Assembly: GCF_016735585.2 (NCBI RefSeq)
Contig: NZ_JAERSE020000001.1
Coordinates: forward strand, 1,116,001 to 1,180,000
Direction: 5' to 3'
DNA length: 64,000 nucleotides
From: Chryseobacterium tagetis
GTDB lineage: Bacteria > Bacteroidota > Bacteroidia > Flavobacteriales > Weeksellaceae
Shown here: positions 34,381 to 44,228 of the stretch, one piece after another
Layout of the letters: the number at the start of each line of letters is the position of its first letter
How positions within the stretch are numbered: position 1 is the stretch's first letter
Program-made: the position numbers and the translations under genes
The notes under the pieces: generated by a model
The model's database searches: none
Seen by the model: only the letters and a program-made list of their open reading frames with translations
What the model was told of the DNA's origin: nothing

Positions 34381-37309
34381 ATGATATCAAAGAAAGAGAA
34401 GTTTTTGAATAAAATAATCATTCTATTTTTTATTCTGATCTTTTCTCCATTTTTTTGTCAGATCCCGGTTTGATCAACTACAACGAAAGTGACGGCCTGA
34501 ACAGTTCTTATACTTACCGTATGAAGCAGGATGCTCATGGTTTTATGTGGATAGGTACAGACAATGGTCTTTTTCGTTTTGACGGTAAAGAATTTAAGCA
34601 ATATGGCAGAAAAGAAGGCCTGAAGAATATTGAGGTCATCAGCTGTGAACCTTTACCTAACGGTGAAATTTTCATCGTTCCTTTTCTGAATGATTTCTCT
34701 TATCTGAAAAATGGCAAAATCATCAGTTCCCGTTATAATAAATATCTGTCTGATCAATTTTCCAATTATGTTCCCATTATCACAAGAAACAACAATACAC
34801 TTTATTTACATACGATCAATAATCCTAAAGATATATTCGTTTACGAAAATGAGCATTTAAAAAAATATCATGTATCTATTGATTACAAAAACATATCATT
34901 ACATGCTTTCAAATTTGATTATCATACAAATACTTTATACTTAAAAGAAGCTTTTGGTGACTCTATCATTATCTACAACATTATTACTAAAAAACAGGAA
35001 TCTCTGTTTATTGGCAAAAGCTATTTTGTTTGTAACAAGGATAATCTCTTCGTCTTCTATGATGAAAAAACACTTGATGTTTACAAATTACAAGGGACTT
35101 CCCGTTTTAAAAAAATTCATTCTTATCCATTAAAAGGTAAAGTTTTCCATTCTATTATTGATAAGAATAATAAATTGTGGCTCAACATGGTGAATGGTGG
35201 TGTCTTATTCTTTAATCAATCATTACTTGATGAAAGCAAACCATTAAAACCACCTGTAACCTTACTGAAAGATCATGTCATACAGTATGTTTTTGTAGAC
35301 AGAGACGATAATATCTGGTTCGGCCTGAGAGATAATGGTATTTTTTTCATCAGTAAAGTTTTTTTTGCGAATTATATCAACCAACCTTTAAAAAATAATT
35401 CTGAATATATCAAAACAATCAGCACAAACGGTAACAATATTATTATAGGATATGACAAGGCTGCAGGCGCTATCTACCAAAACGGAAGATTAAGGAAAAT
35501 TGTTTTTGATTCATCTGATAAAACGGAGAATAAAACGTTATACACTCACAAGAATATCATATTCTTTGGACTTACGTCTAAGGTCATCATTTATGATACT
35601 TCTAGCCATCAAAGTATCACCTTACGGCAAAATCCTAAATATATTGTTCCTTACGCGGCTAGCTCAGTGCTTTTATGTGCCGCTTCAGGACTCTATCTGT
35701 ACGATATAAAAAGTAAAAAAAACGGATACAATTTCTACAGACAGAACATATACCCGCTCTTCCTTATACTCAAGACAGTATTTTAGTCGGTGACTTCAGC
35801 AATTTGTATAAGCTCAATATAAAAACAAAAAGAAAAGTCCTGTTTTTGAAGGAATATTATTTTACCGATATTAAAAAAATAAATAAAAATCTCTTTATAG
35901 GAGCAACCAACACGTATGGAGTTGTTCTTTTCAACAGAAAAGGCATTGTACAGAAAATTACTGAAAACAATGGCCTAATCAGCAATCAAGTAAAGAGAAT
36001 AGACATTGAATCCCCTACGGTTTTTTGGGCAAGCACCAATTACGGAATATCTAGGATCGAACTAAAAGGAAATAAGATACAAACCAATAATTTCACCCAA
36101 ACAGACGGGCTTCCTTCTAATGTTGTTGCAGGATCTGTGATCAGAAACGATTCTATTTTTATAGGCACCTCAAGAGGATTAGCTATTTTTTCAATTGAAA
36201 GTTTGCTCACACAAAAAAAGTTCATCAACAAGAAGGTAATCATTAATTCTGTAAAAATCGGAGATAAAGAATACTTTGATCTGACTCAAAAGCTGGAAGG
36301 TTTTACTCCTGATGATGTGGTTTTCAACCTCAGTTTTCTAGATTACGCTTCGCAAGGAAAAATCAGCTACAAGTATCAAGTGACAGGACTGAGTAATGAA
36401 TGGCAGGTAAGCAACTCATCAAAAATTATTCTGAATTCTCTCCCTCCAGGCAAGTATATACTTAAGGTTTTTGGATTAAGTTATAATGAAAGACGATCTT
36501 ATACTTCTACCGATCTTGCTTTTGAAATCAAACCTCATCTCTGGCAAACATGGTGGTTTAAATTGATCATAGTGCTTCTTTTAGTGATGATCATGATTAC
36601 AGCCAGTGAGCTGTATTCTCATAGAAAACGTAATAAGAAACTTGAAACGCTTAATTATGAGAAAAAGATTGCAGAATTGGAATTACAGGCCATTAAAGCA
36701 CAGATCAATCCTCATTTTATTTACAATTGCCTCAATTCCATTCAGTTTTTACTGTATAAAAAGGATTATGGGGAAGTAGAAAATTATCTGAATTCTTTCT
36801 CACAAATGATCCGGAAAACGCTTCATTATTCAGAGAAAACCTTCATGCCTATACACGAGGAAATGGAGTATCTTTCTTTGTATTTAAATATGGAAAAACT
36901 CCGTTCAAAAGATCTATTCGATTATGAGATTTCCTCCTCTGAAACCGTAAATAAAAACTGGAATATTCCCTCTTTACTGATACAGCCTTTTGTAGAAAAT
37001 GCTATTAAACACGGGATTTCTGGTCTTAAAGACAGAAAAGGCCATATTGGAATTTATTTTGATCATACTGGTTCAACATTAAAGACAACCATTGAAGATA
37101 ATGGCAAAGGAATTGAAAATCTTTCTGAATCTTTTGCGAAAAAGCATTCCTTTGGGGTAAAGCTGTCTCAAAAAAGGATTGAAACCTTCAAACAGCTTTT
37201 TGATACCGAAATTACTTTAGAGGTTATAGATCTTTCAGAACACAACAAACAGGGAACACAAATTAACCTATATATAATAACAAATGAAAACACAAGTGTG
37301 CATCATTGA
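34381..37309 (+). pseudogene. Propeller/LytS-type sensor kinase gene split by two frameshifts
   Basis: Together the pieces encode a ~970-residue hybrid sensor: signal peptide (from ATG 34381, with LFFILIFSPFF), a two-component-regulator beta-propeller (for example GFMWIGTDNGLFRFDG and NIWFGLRDNGIFFI), a Y_Y_Y domain, one membrane helix (IIVLLLVMIMITASELY), a LytS-type His_kinase domain (INPHFIYNCLNSIQ) and a HATPase (VENAIKHGISG, EDNGKGI). The frame breaks twice: near 34450-34466 (T7 or CCC run), and at an 8-A run, 35715-35722. Each break is healed by adding one base; the second gives a continuous propeller ending in QDSILVGDFSNLYKL. Read literally, it yields a 443-residue and a 501-residue product. 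The response regulator overlaps the 3' end. Confidence 0.75.
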
Positions 37310-38003
37310 TGATGAAAAAGACGGCAGAGAGTATATCGCTTTGCTATTACAAAATGAATTTCCCGAGATCCAAATCGATTTTCAGGCTTCAGGTATTGAA
37401 GAAGCATTCATTTATCTTACTAAAAACTCACCGGATATTTTATTCTTAGATATCCAGCTGAATGACGGCACGGCTTTCGACCTGCTGTCAAAATTTAAAG
37501 AACTTTCTTCACAGATTATTTTTATCACAGCTTATGAAAATTTTGCCATCCAGGCCATTAAGAACGGCGCTACTGATTATCTTTTGAAGCCTATTAAAAA
37601 AATAGATTTCATTATTGCCGTCAACAAAGCTTTGGACAATATGAAAAGAAATAAAACATTTTCATTCAGCACTGCCCAGGATAATAAAATAAGTTTACCT
37701 ACTCTTCAGGGTTTTAAAATGATTAATATTCCTGATATTGTTCATTGTGAAGCAGATTCCAGCTATACGACCTTTTATCTTGCTGATAAATCGAAAATAA
37801 TGGTTTCTAAGACACTGCATGAGTTTGAAGAAGTGTTGGCAGACCACAATTTCTTCAGAATACACCACAAGCATCTTATCAATCTTTCTCATTTACAGGA
37901 ATATATTAAGGGAAAAGGAGGACAGGTTGTAATGAGCGACAACTCTACCCTGAATGTATCTACCCGTAAAAAGAATGATTTTTTAGAAAAACTGAAACTA
38001 TAA
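37284..38003 (+). CDS. LytTR-family response regulator
   Basis: A 239-residue cytosolic regulator with an N-terminal receiver domain (phospho-acceptor Asp56 in ILFLDIQLND, acidic pair CIIDDEKDG, Lys in YLLKPIKK) and a C-terminal LytTR DNA-binding domain (IVHCEADSSYTTFYL, FFRIHHKHLINLSHL). It overlaps the 3' end of the LytS-type kinase gene by 26 bases, so the two form a translationally coupled two-component system, presumably fed by the kinase's periplasmic propeller. Target genes are unknown; the type IX cargo gene downstream is a candidate by position only. Confidence 0.92.
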   Translation: MKTQVCIIDDEKDGREYIALLLQNEFPEIQIDFQASGIEEAFIYLTKNSPDILFLDIQLNDGTAFDLLSKFKELSSQIIFITAYENFAIQAIKNGATDYLLKPIKKIDFIIAVNKALDNMKRNKTFSFSTAQDNKISLPTLQGFKMINIPDIVHCEADSSYTTFYLADKSKIMVSKTLHEFEEVLADHNFFRIHHKHLINLSHLQEYIKGKGGQVVMSDNSTLNVSTRKKNDFLEKLKL

Positions 38004-38034
38004 GGTAAATATTTATTTTTTCGATATCCATTTT

Positions 38035-38066
38035 AAGAAGCTTTCTTACCGGAAGCTTCTTATCTT
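38035..38066 (+). terminator. Hairpin after the LytTR regulator gene
   Basis: AAGAAGCTTTC/GGAAGCTTCTT pairs at 10 of 11 positions around a short loop. The following T-rich stretch is interrupted (ATCTTTTT), so it is a moderate terminator. Confidence 0.6.
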
Positions 38067-38286
38067 TTTATACGGTTATGGAAGGATCTTAAGCGGTTAC
38101 TTTTTTAGAATACGCACTTATTAGATAAAGCAATGTTTCTGTAACGATCTTTTTTACTTTGGTCTCACATTCACATTAAATAATATGATTATGAGAAAAA
38201 CTTTACCTGAAATTTCAACAAAAGAATATTTCAAACTACTAACCTTAAAGTTTTTATTGGTTTTTGATGCACAAAACCAATCTTTT

Positions 38287-39525
38287 ATGATGAAAAAATA
38301 TTTCTTAGCATTTTACATGATATTAGGAAGTTTCCTTCTTCATGCACAGGCACCTTGCAGTGACTTCAACTCTACTACCAATCCTGCAGGAAATTGGGTG
38401 GCAGCACCTTATCCGGATGGCAATGTATATACCTCTTTTTCTTCGTCTACTCCTGCAGATGGTTCCCAATATTTAGTCCTTGGTGATGGTTCAGGTTCTT
38501 CCTGGTATCTCAATACTACCGACTTTAAATATATTGGAGAAATATACCAAGGGCAATGCCTTTCTTTTGATTTTTATCTAAAAGATGACGGTGGATACGG
38601 AAGTCCTATTTATCCTACTATAAACCTTTCTGACGGTATCAGTACCATTACATTTGTTTCCAGTACAGCTGTAACGCCCGGAAGCGGATGGATCACTGTA
38701 AAAGCACCTATTCAATTTGCTAACGGATCACTTACACCACCGAGTAACGCCTACGGTAGCTGGCAAATGAATGGCTATACACCTGCAGCATTTGACAATG
38801 TACTGATGACTGGTACTATATTAGGACTTTGTCCTGACTATTACCCTAGCCCAAGTGAAATTGTGTATTATGACAATATCTGTATCACTGATTGTGGTGG
38901 CTGTAGCGCAGATTTTAAACTTACGACTTCTTTTAATACTACGAATCATTCTGCTATTGCTGATCTTTCTATTATCAACCCGTCAATATCTTCCACTCCT
39001 GGCAATCCGGGAAGCAGCTATATAGTATCATGGGGAGACGGAGCGATTACAAGCCCTTATATTTTGCCTTCCGTATCTCATACCTACAGCGATCCGGGCA
39101 GCTACACGATCTGCGTTACGGAAGTGAAAGAAAAAGAAATCGTCTGTAAAAAATGTATTACTTTCTGTTACAGTGAAAGCGAAGGAAAAACGATAGTTCA
39201 AAAATCCAGCACTACCCTTCCTGATTGGAAAAACATTGCAAAAGCAGAACTTGAGAATACAAATGAACTCGCCAGAGAATATGCTCTCATTCCTAATCCT
39301 GCAAAAAATTATGTTGATCTGCAAACCAACCTTTCCGCAAAAAGCACAGTGTCTGTGAAGATCATAAGTCTTGTAGGAGAAACTGTTCTGGAAAAGTCTG
39401 AAAAGGTAAACAACGGCCGTCAAGCCATCAGGCTTAATACCGAAAAGCTGATTCAAGGGACCTACATTGTAGAAATTCAATCAAACGGAAAAGTAAGTTC
39501 ACAAAAACTTATCATCTCTAAATAA
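38287..39525 (+). CDS. Secreted PKD-like protein with type IX sorting domain
   Basis: A 412-residue surface or secreted protein. The frame is open from 38185, but the ATG pair at 38287/38290 opens a clean signal peptide (KKYFLAFYMILGSFLLHAQ), so that start is chosen. The N-terminal 190 residues form a beta-rich, lectin- or laminin-G-like jelly roll with five cysteines. A PKD-like domain follows (YIVSWGDGAITSPYILPSVSHTYSDPGSYTICV). The end is a type IX sorting domain (ALIPNPAKNYVDLQ to GTYIVEIQSNGKVSSQKLIISK). No catalytic motif is visible; adhesion or binding is likely. It follows the LytS/LytTR pair. Confidence 0.8.
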   Translation: MMKKYFLAFYMILGSFLLHAQAPCSDFNSTTNPAGNWVAAPYPDGNVYTSFSSSTPADGSQYLVLGDGSGSSWYLNTTDFKYIGEIYQGQCLSFDFYLKDDGGYGSPIYPTINLSDGISTITFVSSTAVTPGSGWITVKAPIQFANGSLTPPSNAYGSWQMNGYTPAAFDNVLMTGTILGLCPDYYPSPSEIVYYDNICITDCGGCSADFKLTTSFNTTNHSAIADLSIINPSISSTPGNPGSSYIVSWGDGAITSPYILPSVSHTYSDPGSYTICVTEVKEKEIVCKKCITFCYSESEGKTIVQKSSTTLPDWKNIAKAELENTNELAREYALIPNPAKNYVDLQTNLSAKSTVSVKIISLVGETVLEKSEKVNNGRQAIRLNTEKLIQGTYIVEIQSNGKVSSQKLIISK

Positions 39526-39544
39526 TATTAAATAATGCAAAACA

Positions 39545-39573
39545 AAAGGCTGTCTTTCGACAGCCTTTCTTTA
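39545..39573. terminator. Bidirectional terminator after the type IX cargo gene
   Basis: AAAGGCTGTC/GACAGCCTTT is a 10-bp stem around TTTC. It sits between convergent genes with A- and T-rich flanks. Confidence 0.8.
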
Positions 39574-39591
39574 TATCTTAATTTTGAATCA

Positions 39592-40374
39592 TTAATATCC
39601 GTCACCATCCAAAAGATTACCCAAACCGCCTAAGATACTTCCCTGTTCTTTATTCTTAGTCGTTCCGTACTGTAAAATTCTGCTGGCCAATCTTGAAATA
39701 GGCAAAGTCTGAATCCAAACTTTTCCGGGACCTCTTAGCTGGGCAAAGAATAATCCTTCCCCTCCGAAAATCGTATTTTTGATCCCTCCTACAAACTGAA
39801 TATCATAATCTACGGTATGGGTAAAAGCAACAATACATCCTGTATCTATTTTCAGGATCTCTCCCGGCTGAAGCTCTTTTTCAATTACGTGTCCTCCACT
39901 ATGTACAAAGGTCATCCCGTCACCTTCCAGTTTCTGCATGATAAATCCTTCCCCTCCGAAAAGTCCTGTTCCCAGCTTCTTCTGGAATTCAATCCCTACC
40001 GTTACCCCTTTCGCAGCACAAAGGAAACTGTCTTTCTGACAGATTACTTTACCTCCAAGTTCGCTCAGATCAAAAGGAATGATTTTCCCGGTATAAGGAG
40101 CGGCAAAAGTGACGTGTCTTTTATCTGAAGAAGTATTCGTAAATACGGTCATAAAAAGATTCTCTCCGGTAAGCATTCTCTTTCCCGCAGAAAACAGCTT
40201 CCCCATCAGTCCCTTTTCTGTTCCGTCTCCAAATAAGGTTTCCATTTGTATCCCGTCTTTCATCATCATAAAACTTCCCGGCTCTGCAATCACGCTTTCT
40301 CTTGGATCCAGCTCAATTTCCACACATTGCATTTCTTCCCCGTAAATTTTATAATCTATTTCATGATTAATCAT
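39592..40374 (-). CDS. AIM24/TIGR00266-family protein
   Basis: A 260-residue cytosolic beta-rich protein. Family signs are the glycine-rich GLMGKLFSAGKRMLTGENLFMTVF, ESVIAEPGSFMMM near the N-terminus, FVGGIKNTIFGGEGLFFAQLRGPGKVWIQTLP-type repeats and SRLASRIL near the end. The fold is related to the TRAP/AIM24 beta-rolls; the role is unknown. A TTG start at 40383 is possible, but it lies within the near-consensus -7 box TTACTTTG (40381-40388), so the ATG at 40374 is used. It is divergent from the aminotransferase gene. Confidence 0.85.
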   Translation of the reverse strand: MINHEIDYKIYGEEMQCVEIELDPRESVIAEPGSFMMMKDGIQMETLFGDGTEKGLMGKLFSAGKRMLTGENLFMTVFTNTSSDKRHVTFAAPYTGKIIPFDLSELGGKVICQKDSFLCAAKGVTVGIEFQKKLGTGLFGGEGFIMQKLEGDGMTFVHSGGHVIEKELQPGEILKIDTGCIVAFTHTVDYDIQFVGGIKNTIFGGEGLFFAQLRGPGKVWIQTLPISRLASRILQYGTTKNKEQGSILGGLGNLLDGDGY

Positions 40375-40477
40375 AGTGTTCAAAGTAATTTAAAGTTATT
40401 CGCTACAATATTAACATTTTTTACATTCCGTTTTGAAAAAATAAATTAAATTCGGTGTGATTAAAAAATTCAAGTTC

Positions 40478-41626
40478 ATGATTCAACTTCCTTTATCTAA
40501 ACTTTCCAATATCGGAACCACTATATTCAGCCAGATGACGCAGCTTGCCAATGAAAATGAAGCCATCAATCTATCACAGGGATTCCCGGATTTTATGCCC
40601 GATGCTGAGCTCCTGAATTATGTAGATCATTTTATCAAAAAAGGATTCAATCAGTATGCTCCTATGGGAGGAATGATCGGTTTAAAGGAAGAAATTGCAA
40701 GGAAAATTGAAAACGCTCATCAGGCAATATATCATCCTGATACAGAAATAACGGTTACTGCGGGCGGAACACAGGCTATTTTCACCGCTATTGCCACCTT
40801 TGTAAAAAAAGAGGATGAGGTCATTATTTTTGAACCGGCTTATGACTGCTATGAACCTACCGTTGAACTTTTCGGAGGAATTGTAAAACGTTTTGAAATG
40901 AAAGCCCCTGATTATGAGATCGACTGGAATATCGTTAAGAATCTGGTTTCAGATAAAACCAAAATGATAATCCTGAACAATCCTAACAACCCTTCAGGAA
41001 AGATCTTAAAAGAAAAAGACATTCAGGAATTAATAAACATCGTAAAGGGAACTTCAATTCTGATTCTGAGCGATGAGGTGTATGAAAATATCGTTTTCGA
41101 TGGAAAGCAGCATTTAAGTATCTGTAAATACCCTGAATTAAAAGAAAGAAGCCTTTTGGTAGCCTCGTTCGGAAAACTGTTTCACGTGACGGGCTGGAAA
41201 GTCGGTTACTGCGCAGCTCCTAAAAACCTGACCGATGAATTCAGAAAGATTCATCAGTTCAATGTTTTTTCTGTTAACACACCTATTCAACTGGCTTTAG
41301 CAGAGTATATGAAAAATGATGAGCATTATAATCAGCTGAATCAGTTTTTTCAGGAAAAGAGAGACTTTTTAAGACAGGGACTGGCAACCACCTCTTTTGA
41401 GCTTTTAGATTGCGAAGGAACATATTTCCAGGCTTTGAAGTATGATAAGATCTCTGATAAAAACGATTTCGACTTCGCCAGTGAATTAACGATCAGTCAT
41501 AAAGTGGCAAGTGTTCCGTTCTCTTCCTTCTATAAAAACAAGCTGAATGAGCACGTCATCCGTCTGTGTTTTGCCAAAAAGCAGGAAACACTGGAAAAAG
41601 CCATTGAAAACCTTGCTAAGATATAA
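40478..41626 (+). CDS. PLP-dependent class I/II aminotransferase (methionine aminotransferase-like)
   Basis: A 382-residue cytosolic aminotransferase. It has INLSQGFPDF near the N-terminus, AGGTQAIFTAIATF (phosphate-binding loop), IILNNPNNPSGK, LSDEVYENIVFDG, and the PLP lysine in VASFGKLFHVTGWKVGY. The closest experimentally known relatives are YbdL-type methionine and kynurenine aminotransferases. A GTG start at 40457 adds seven residues, but a near-consensus -7 box TAAATTCG (40447-40454) makes the ATG at 40478 more likely. Single-gene unit; a dispersed repeat follows directly. Confidence 0.88.
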   Translation: MIQLPLSKLSNIGTTIFSQMTQLANENEAINLSQGFPDFMPDAELLNYVDHFIKKGFNQYAPMGGMIGLKEEIARKIENAHQAIYHPDTEITVTAGGTQAIFTAIATFVKKEDEVIIFEPAYDCYEPTVELFGGIVKRFEMKAPDYEIDWNIVKNLVSDKTKMIILNNPNNPSGKILKEKDIQELINIVKGTSILILSDEVYENIVFDGKQHLSICKYPELKERSLLVASFGKLFHVTGWKVGYCAAPKNLTDEFRKIHQFNVFSVNTPIQLALAEYMKNDEHYNQLNQFFQEKRDFLRQGLATTSFELLDCEGTYFQALKYDKISDKNDFDFASELTISHKVASVPFSSFYKNKLNEHVIRLCFAKKQETLEKAIENLAKI

Positions 41627-41630
41627 TACT

Positions 41631-41818
41631 GTTTAAACTTTTTATTTAACCACAAAAGGCACAAAAGATGTATATAATCCATTTAATGGTAATCATTAGG
41701 CTGAAAAAGAACGCCTAAATCTTTAAAAATATTTGATTTTTATCCTTTTGAGTACTTTCAGTATCTCATAGCATCTGTATCAATAGCTTTTGTGGTTAAT
41801 TTTAATAGTAGTTTAAAC
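41631..41818 (+). repeat. Dispersed palindromic element, copy 2
   Basis: About 188 bp bounded by GTTTAAAC at both ends. AACCACAAAAGGCACAAAAG lies near the left end and CTTTTGTGGTT near the right. It matches the reverse complement of 1615-1807 along its length. It fills the gap between two convergent genes and shows no ORF. Confidence 0.75.
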
Positions 41819-41833
41819 ATACTTATAATCAAA

Positions 41834-43300
41834 CTACATCAATGGAGAAAAAAGCCTTGCCAAATGCTCAAAAAAGACTTTAGCCTTTGGTCTTTTTCTC
41901 CATTCACTTAATGACAGCTCTGTACAGTCTTTCATATCTTCAAGGAATACAGCTTCCAATTTTTGATTCGTTTCCTGATCAAAGATTAGGGTGTTCACTT
42001 CAAAGTTCAGCTCCTGGCTCCGCACATCCATATTTGCAGTTCCAACGCTTGAAAAATCATTGTCCACGATCATTGTTTTCGCATGAATAAATCCTTTTTT
42101 ATAAAAAAATATACGGACTTTATTTTCCATAAGCTCTTCGTAATAAGAATACGCAGCTGAATTTACCATGATAGAATCTCCTTTTTCGGGAACCATCAGT
42201 CTTACATCCAGCCCGGCCTGTGCAACCTGTTTTATGGCATTTAAAATCGTTTCTACAGGAATGAAATAAGGAGTTACAATATAAACCCTTTTCTTTGCCG
42301 CTAAAATAGCCGAGCTCGTACTCATCATGATAACCGGAGTCGTATCCGGACCACTTGCAGCGACCTGCACCAGCTTATTTCCCTCGTACTCTTCATGATA
42401 ATCGAAATAGTCTTTAGACAATTGAGGTATTTTTTCCGTAGCAAACACCCAGTTGGTAAGAAAAAGGAACTGAAAATAAAATGCAGAATTCCCTTTGAGA
42501 TAAAGATGAATATCCCTCCAGTACTGCTTCGAATTGGGATTGATATATTTATCCGAAACATTGATCCCGCCAGTGAACACTTCCTTACCGTCTATAATGA
42601 TGATCTTTCGGTGATCCCTGTAATTCACTCTGTTTGCTAAAAGCCTGAATGTAATTGTATTCACTGGAGAAACCTTAATTCCCGCATCTCTAAGTTTCCT
42701 GATCATCTTCTTTCCGATCTTTCCGCTTCCCATTGCATCATATAAAAAACGGATGATAAGTCCTTCTTTAGCTTTCAGGATAAGCAGGTCGGCTAACTGA
42801 TTACCAACCGTATCATTCTCATAAATATAATACTCCAGGTGGATATGATGCTTAGCCTTGCGGATACAGTCAAACACCTTGGCAAACTTTTCTTCTCCGT
42901 TCACCAGGATTTGCACTTCGTTTTTTGAGGACAGAGGAGAATAGGCAGCATTATAAAGGAAATTGATGGTGGTGATATACTCTTTCAGCCGATCTTCGTT
43001 TGCCTGTACCGAGTCCTGATGGGTCGTTTCGATATAATTATGAATATCCTTGTAGATCTCTTCATTGATCTCAAACTTAAAATTGTAGAATTTGTTCTTC
43101 CTGTAGTTCACCCCGAAAACAAAATAGATCACGATTCCTGCCACGGGAATAAAAATAATCAGCAGAAGATACGCCAGAGTCTTGCTCGTAGTTTTCGTAT
43201 CCATAATGATCTTGGCTGCAAGAAGAATAACAGCAGCAAAATAGATGACTTCTGCAATGAGCAGCACATACGGGAACTGATCTAAAAACTCTTTCATCAT
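41834..43300 (-). CDS. cls: Cardiolipin synthase
   Basis: A 488-residue inner-membrane phospholipase-D family enzyme that makes cardiolipin from phosphatidylglycerol. Two N-terminal membrane helices (about residues 10-32 and 40-62) form the PLDc_N region. The first HKD motif is in NYRDHRKIIIIDGKEVFTGG and the second in FIHAKTMIVDNDFSSVGTANMD. LEYYIYENDTVGN and GSGKIG are further family stretches. The ATG at 43300 or the next codon, ATG 43297, could be used. Confidence 0.92.
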   Translation of the reverse strand: MMKEFLDQFPYVLLIAEVIYFAAVILLAAKIIMDTKTTSKTLAYLLLIIFIPVAGIVIYFVFGVNYRKNKFYNFKFEINEEIYKDIHNYIETTHQDSVQANEDRLKEYITTINFLYNAAYSPLSSKNEVQILVNGEEKFAKVFDCIRKAKHHIHLEYYIYENDTVGNQLADLLILKAKEGLIIRFLYDAMGSGKIGKKMIRKLRDAGIKVSPVNTITFRLLANRVNYRDHRKIIIIDGKEVFTGGINVSDKYINPNSKQYWRDIHLYLKGNSAFYFQFLFLTNWVFATEKIPQLSKDYFDYHEEYEGNKLVQVAASGPDTTPVIMMSTSSAILAAKKRVYIVTPYFIPVETILNAIKQVAQAGLDVRLMVPEKGDSIMVNSAAYSYYEELMENKVRIFFYKKGFIHAKTMIVDNDFSSVGTANMDVRSQELNFEVNTLIFDQETNQKLEAVFLEDMKDCTELSLSEWRKRPKAKVFFEHLARLFSPLM

Positions 43301-43344
43301 AAGGATATGACAACCCTGTTTTTACATTGACCTAATAAAGATAT

Positions 43345-43369
43345 AAAAAAAGCGGTAGAAAACTACCGC
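43345..43369 (-). terminator. Terminator after the SDR gene
   Basis: Minus strand: GCGGTAG/CTACCGC stem around TTTT, followed by seven T residues. Confidence 0.85.
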
Positions 43370-43376
43370 CTGTTTT

Positions 43377-44141
43377 TTAAAAGAACATTCCTCCCGAAAC
43401 TTCTATCCTTTGAGCATTGATCCAGCCTGCTTCCTCCGTACACAGAAAAGCAACTACCCCTCCGATGTCATCCGGCAAACCTGCTCTTCCTAAAGCCGTA
43501 TTTCCTGCTACAATGGCATTCACATGCTCATCATCCCTTGTTCTTCCGCCTCCGAAATCAGTTTCGATAGCTCCCGGAGCAACAGCATTAGCCTTAATCT
43601 TTCTTGCTCCCAATTCCTTCGCCATATATTTCGTCAGCATTTCAACTCCGGCTTTCATTGATCCGTAAACCGAAGACCCCGGTAAAGCAAACCTTGCCAG
43701 TCCTGAAGAAACATTTATAATTCCACCTCCGTTATTAATGAAAGGTAAAAACTTCTGAGTCAGGAAAAATACCCCTTTGAAGTGAATATCTACCATATCG
43801 TCCAGCTGTTCTTCAGTAACTTCAGTGATCGGTGAATACAGAGCAGTTCCCGCATTATTGACTAAGTAATCAATGTTACGGCTTCCTGTATTTTCTTCCA
43901 GATGATCTCCTACCTGCTTTATAAAAGCATCAAAACTTTTGATATCTTTGGTATCGAGCTGATAAGCGATTGCTTTTCTTCCCAACGCCTGAATTTCTTC
44001 TACAACATGATCAGCTTCTTCCTTACTGCTTTTATACGTAATGATGACGTCTAGTCCTTTTTGCGCGATTTTCAGTGCTGAGTTTTTTCCTAGTCCGCGG
44101 CTCCCTCCGGTTACCAATGCGATTTTTGTTCTTGTTTCCAT
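43377..44141 (-). CDS. SDR-family oxidoreductase
   Basis: A 254-residue short-chain dehydrogenase/reductase. The NAD(P) loop TGGSRGLGK is at residues 11-19, NNAG in YLVNNAGTAL, the serine in INVSSGLARF and the YxxxK pair in YGSMKAGVEML; the C-terminal region has VNAVAPGAIETDFGGG. Arg14 and the Ser before it suggest NADP(H) preference. The substrate is unknown. It lies 87 bases downstream of an AraC-family gene on the same strand, a common regulator-target arrangement. Confidence 0.88.
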   Translation of the reverse strand: METRTKIALVTGGSRGLGKNSALKIAQKGLDVIITYKSSKEEADHVVEEIQALGRKAIAYQLDTKDIKSFDAFIKQVGDHLEENTGSRNIDYLVNNAGTALYSPITEVTEEQLDDMVDIHFKGVFFLTQKFLPFINNGGGIINVSSGLARFALPGSSVYGSMKAGVEMLTKYMAKELGARKIKANAVAPGAIETDFGGGRTRDDEHVNAIVAGNTALGRAGLPDDIGGVVAFLCTEEAGWINAQRIEVSGGMFF

Positions 44142-44228
44142 TTATTGTTTGTTTTTGATGGTACAAAGTTCTGACAATTCAGGGATGATGTGTTTGCTCG
44201 AATCAAACTGAAATTTGCAAAATTCAAA

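Noticed and set aside
39028-39480. Minus-strand frame of 150 codons inside the type IX cargo gene
   Set aside because: It is antisense to a gene with signal peptide, PKD-like domain and type IX tail, and has no domain of its own.
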